DNA of 64,000 nt from Methylophaga sp. (GTDB taxonomy: Bacteria > Pseudomonadota > Gammaproteobacteria > Nitrosococcales > Methylophagaceae): NCBI RefSeq assembly GCF_009711715.1, contig NZ_VENF01000005.1, forward strand, positions 157,471-221,470. Reading direction: 5' to 3'. Below are positions 63,962 to 64,000 of the stretch, piece by piece. The first letter of the stretch is position 1, and every line of letters begins with the position of its first letter. Below the pieces are notes generated by a model, which did no database searches, was not told the origin of the DNA, and saw only the letters and a list, made by a program, of their open reading frames with translations. A program made the translations under genes and the position numbers.

Positions 63962-64000
63962 TTACAGGCTGAATACGCTCAGAACACCACCCAGGTTAGT
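63962..64000 (-). CDS. Partial gene, last 12 codons
   Basis: The only minus-strand frame open to the window edge ends TNLGGVLSVFSL then TAA (63964-63962), and a terminator follows. Too short to name; the protein is unknown. Confidence 0.4.
   Translation of the reverse strand, partial: TNLGGVLSVFSL

Overview
The window is a stretch of gammaproteobacterial chromosome, about half G+C, most likely from a methylotroph of the Methylophaga/Piscirickettsiaceae type. The evidence is a complete pqqABCDE set with a linked ABC exporter, two formate dehydrogenases side by side (one cytoplasmic and NAD-linked, one Tat-exported and membrane-anchored), and housekeeping genes of gammaproteobacterial type and order (alaC-hom-thrC, surE-pcm-nlpD, prfB-lysS, parE-parC). 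The taxonomic call is inference from gene content. No rRNA, tRNA, CRISPR array or intact transposase was found.

Layout. 1-5.2 kb: yicC diverges from rph-rdgB-lipoprotein-hemW and two small genes. 5.2-9.4 kb: the alaC-hom-thrC amino-acid operon on the minus strand; its likely terminator lies inside the convergent MOSC gene. 9.5-14.7 kb is the accessory part: an HDOD protein, a degenerate serine-recombinase-like protein, an NlpC/P60 lipoprotein, a secreted transthyretin-fold protein without the hydroxyisourate hydrolase residues coupled to a small lipoprotein, a CaCA cation exchanger, a ~470 bp interspersed-repeat-like element and an AT-rich orphan gene. 14.7-20.3 kb: lysS, prfB (with its +1 frameshift site), nlpD, yqaA, pcm and surE, with no rpoS beside nlpD.

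20.3-33.4 kb is a formate oxidation region read right to left: DUF3305, DUF3306, a multi-cluster ferredoxin and a TorD-type chaperone, then fdhX-fdhA-fdhB, a 59-residue lipoprotein gene that is easy to miss, and fdhC; then two strong hairpins; then fdsBG-fdsA. Formate made during C1 oxidation could feed either the quinone pool from the periplasm or NAD+ in the cytoplasm. 33.4-37.6 kb: parC and parE. 37.7-40.3 kb: small membrane, haem and winged-helix proteins. 39.1-42.5 kb: a probable ovothiol pair, ovoA with a PLP beta-lyase candidate for ovoB. 42.6-48.1 kb: an aldolase-family gene and a DUF3450-TtpC-ExbB-ExbD-TonB-TPR system.

48.4-58.3 kb: a NarX/NarL-type two-component pair, hemL, sbcB, a B12-binding-type radical SAM protein, DUF1289, an isochorismatase-like hydrolase, a tolC-like gene with a TetR-operator-like dyad in its promoter, a rhodanese and a second pcm. 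58.4-63.5 kb: pqqABCDE followed by an ABC-2 exporter, all on the minus strand, with pqqA as a 23-codon gene. The right edge has an orphan plus-strand terminator (possible small RNA) and the last codons of a gene entering from the right.
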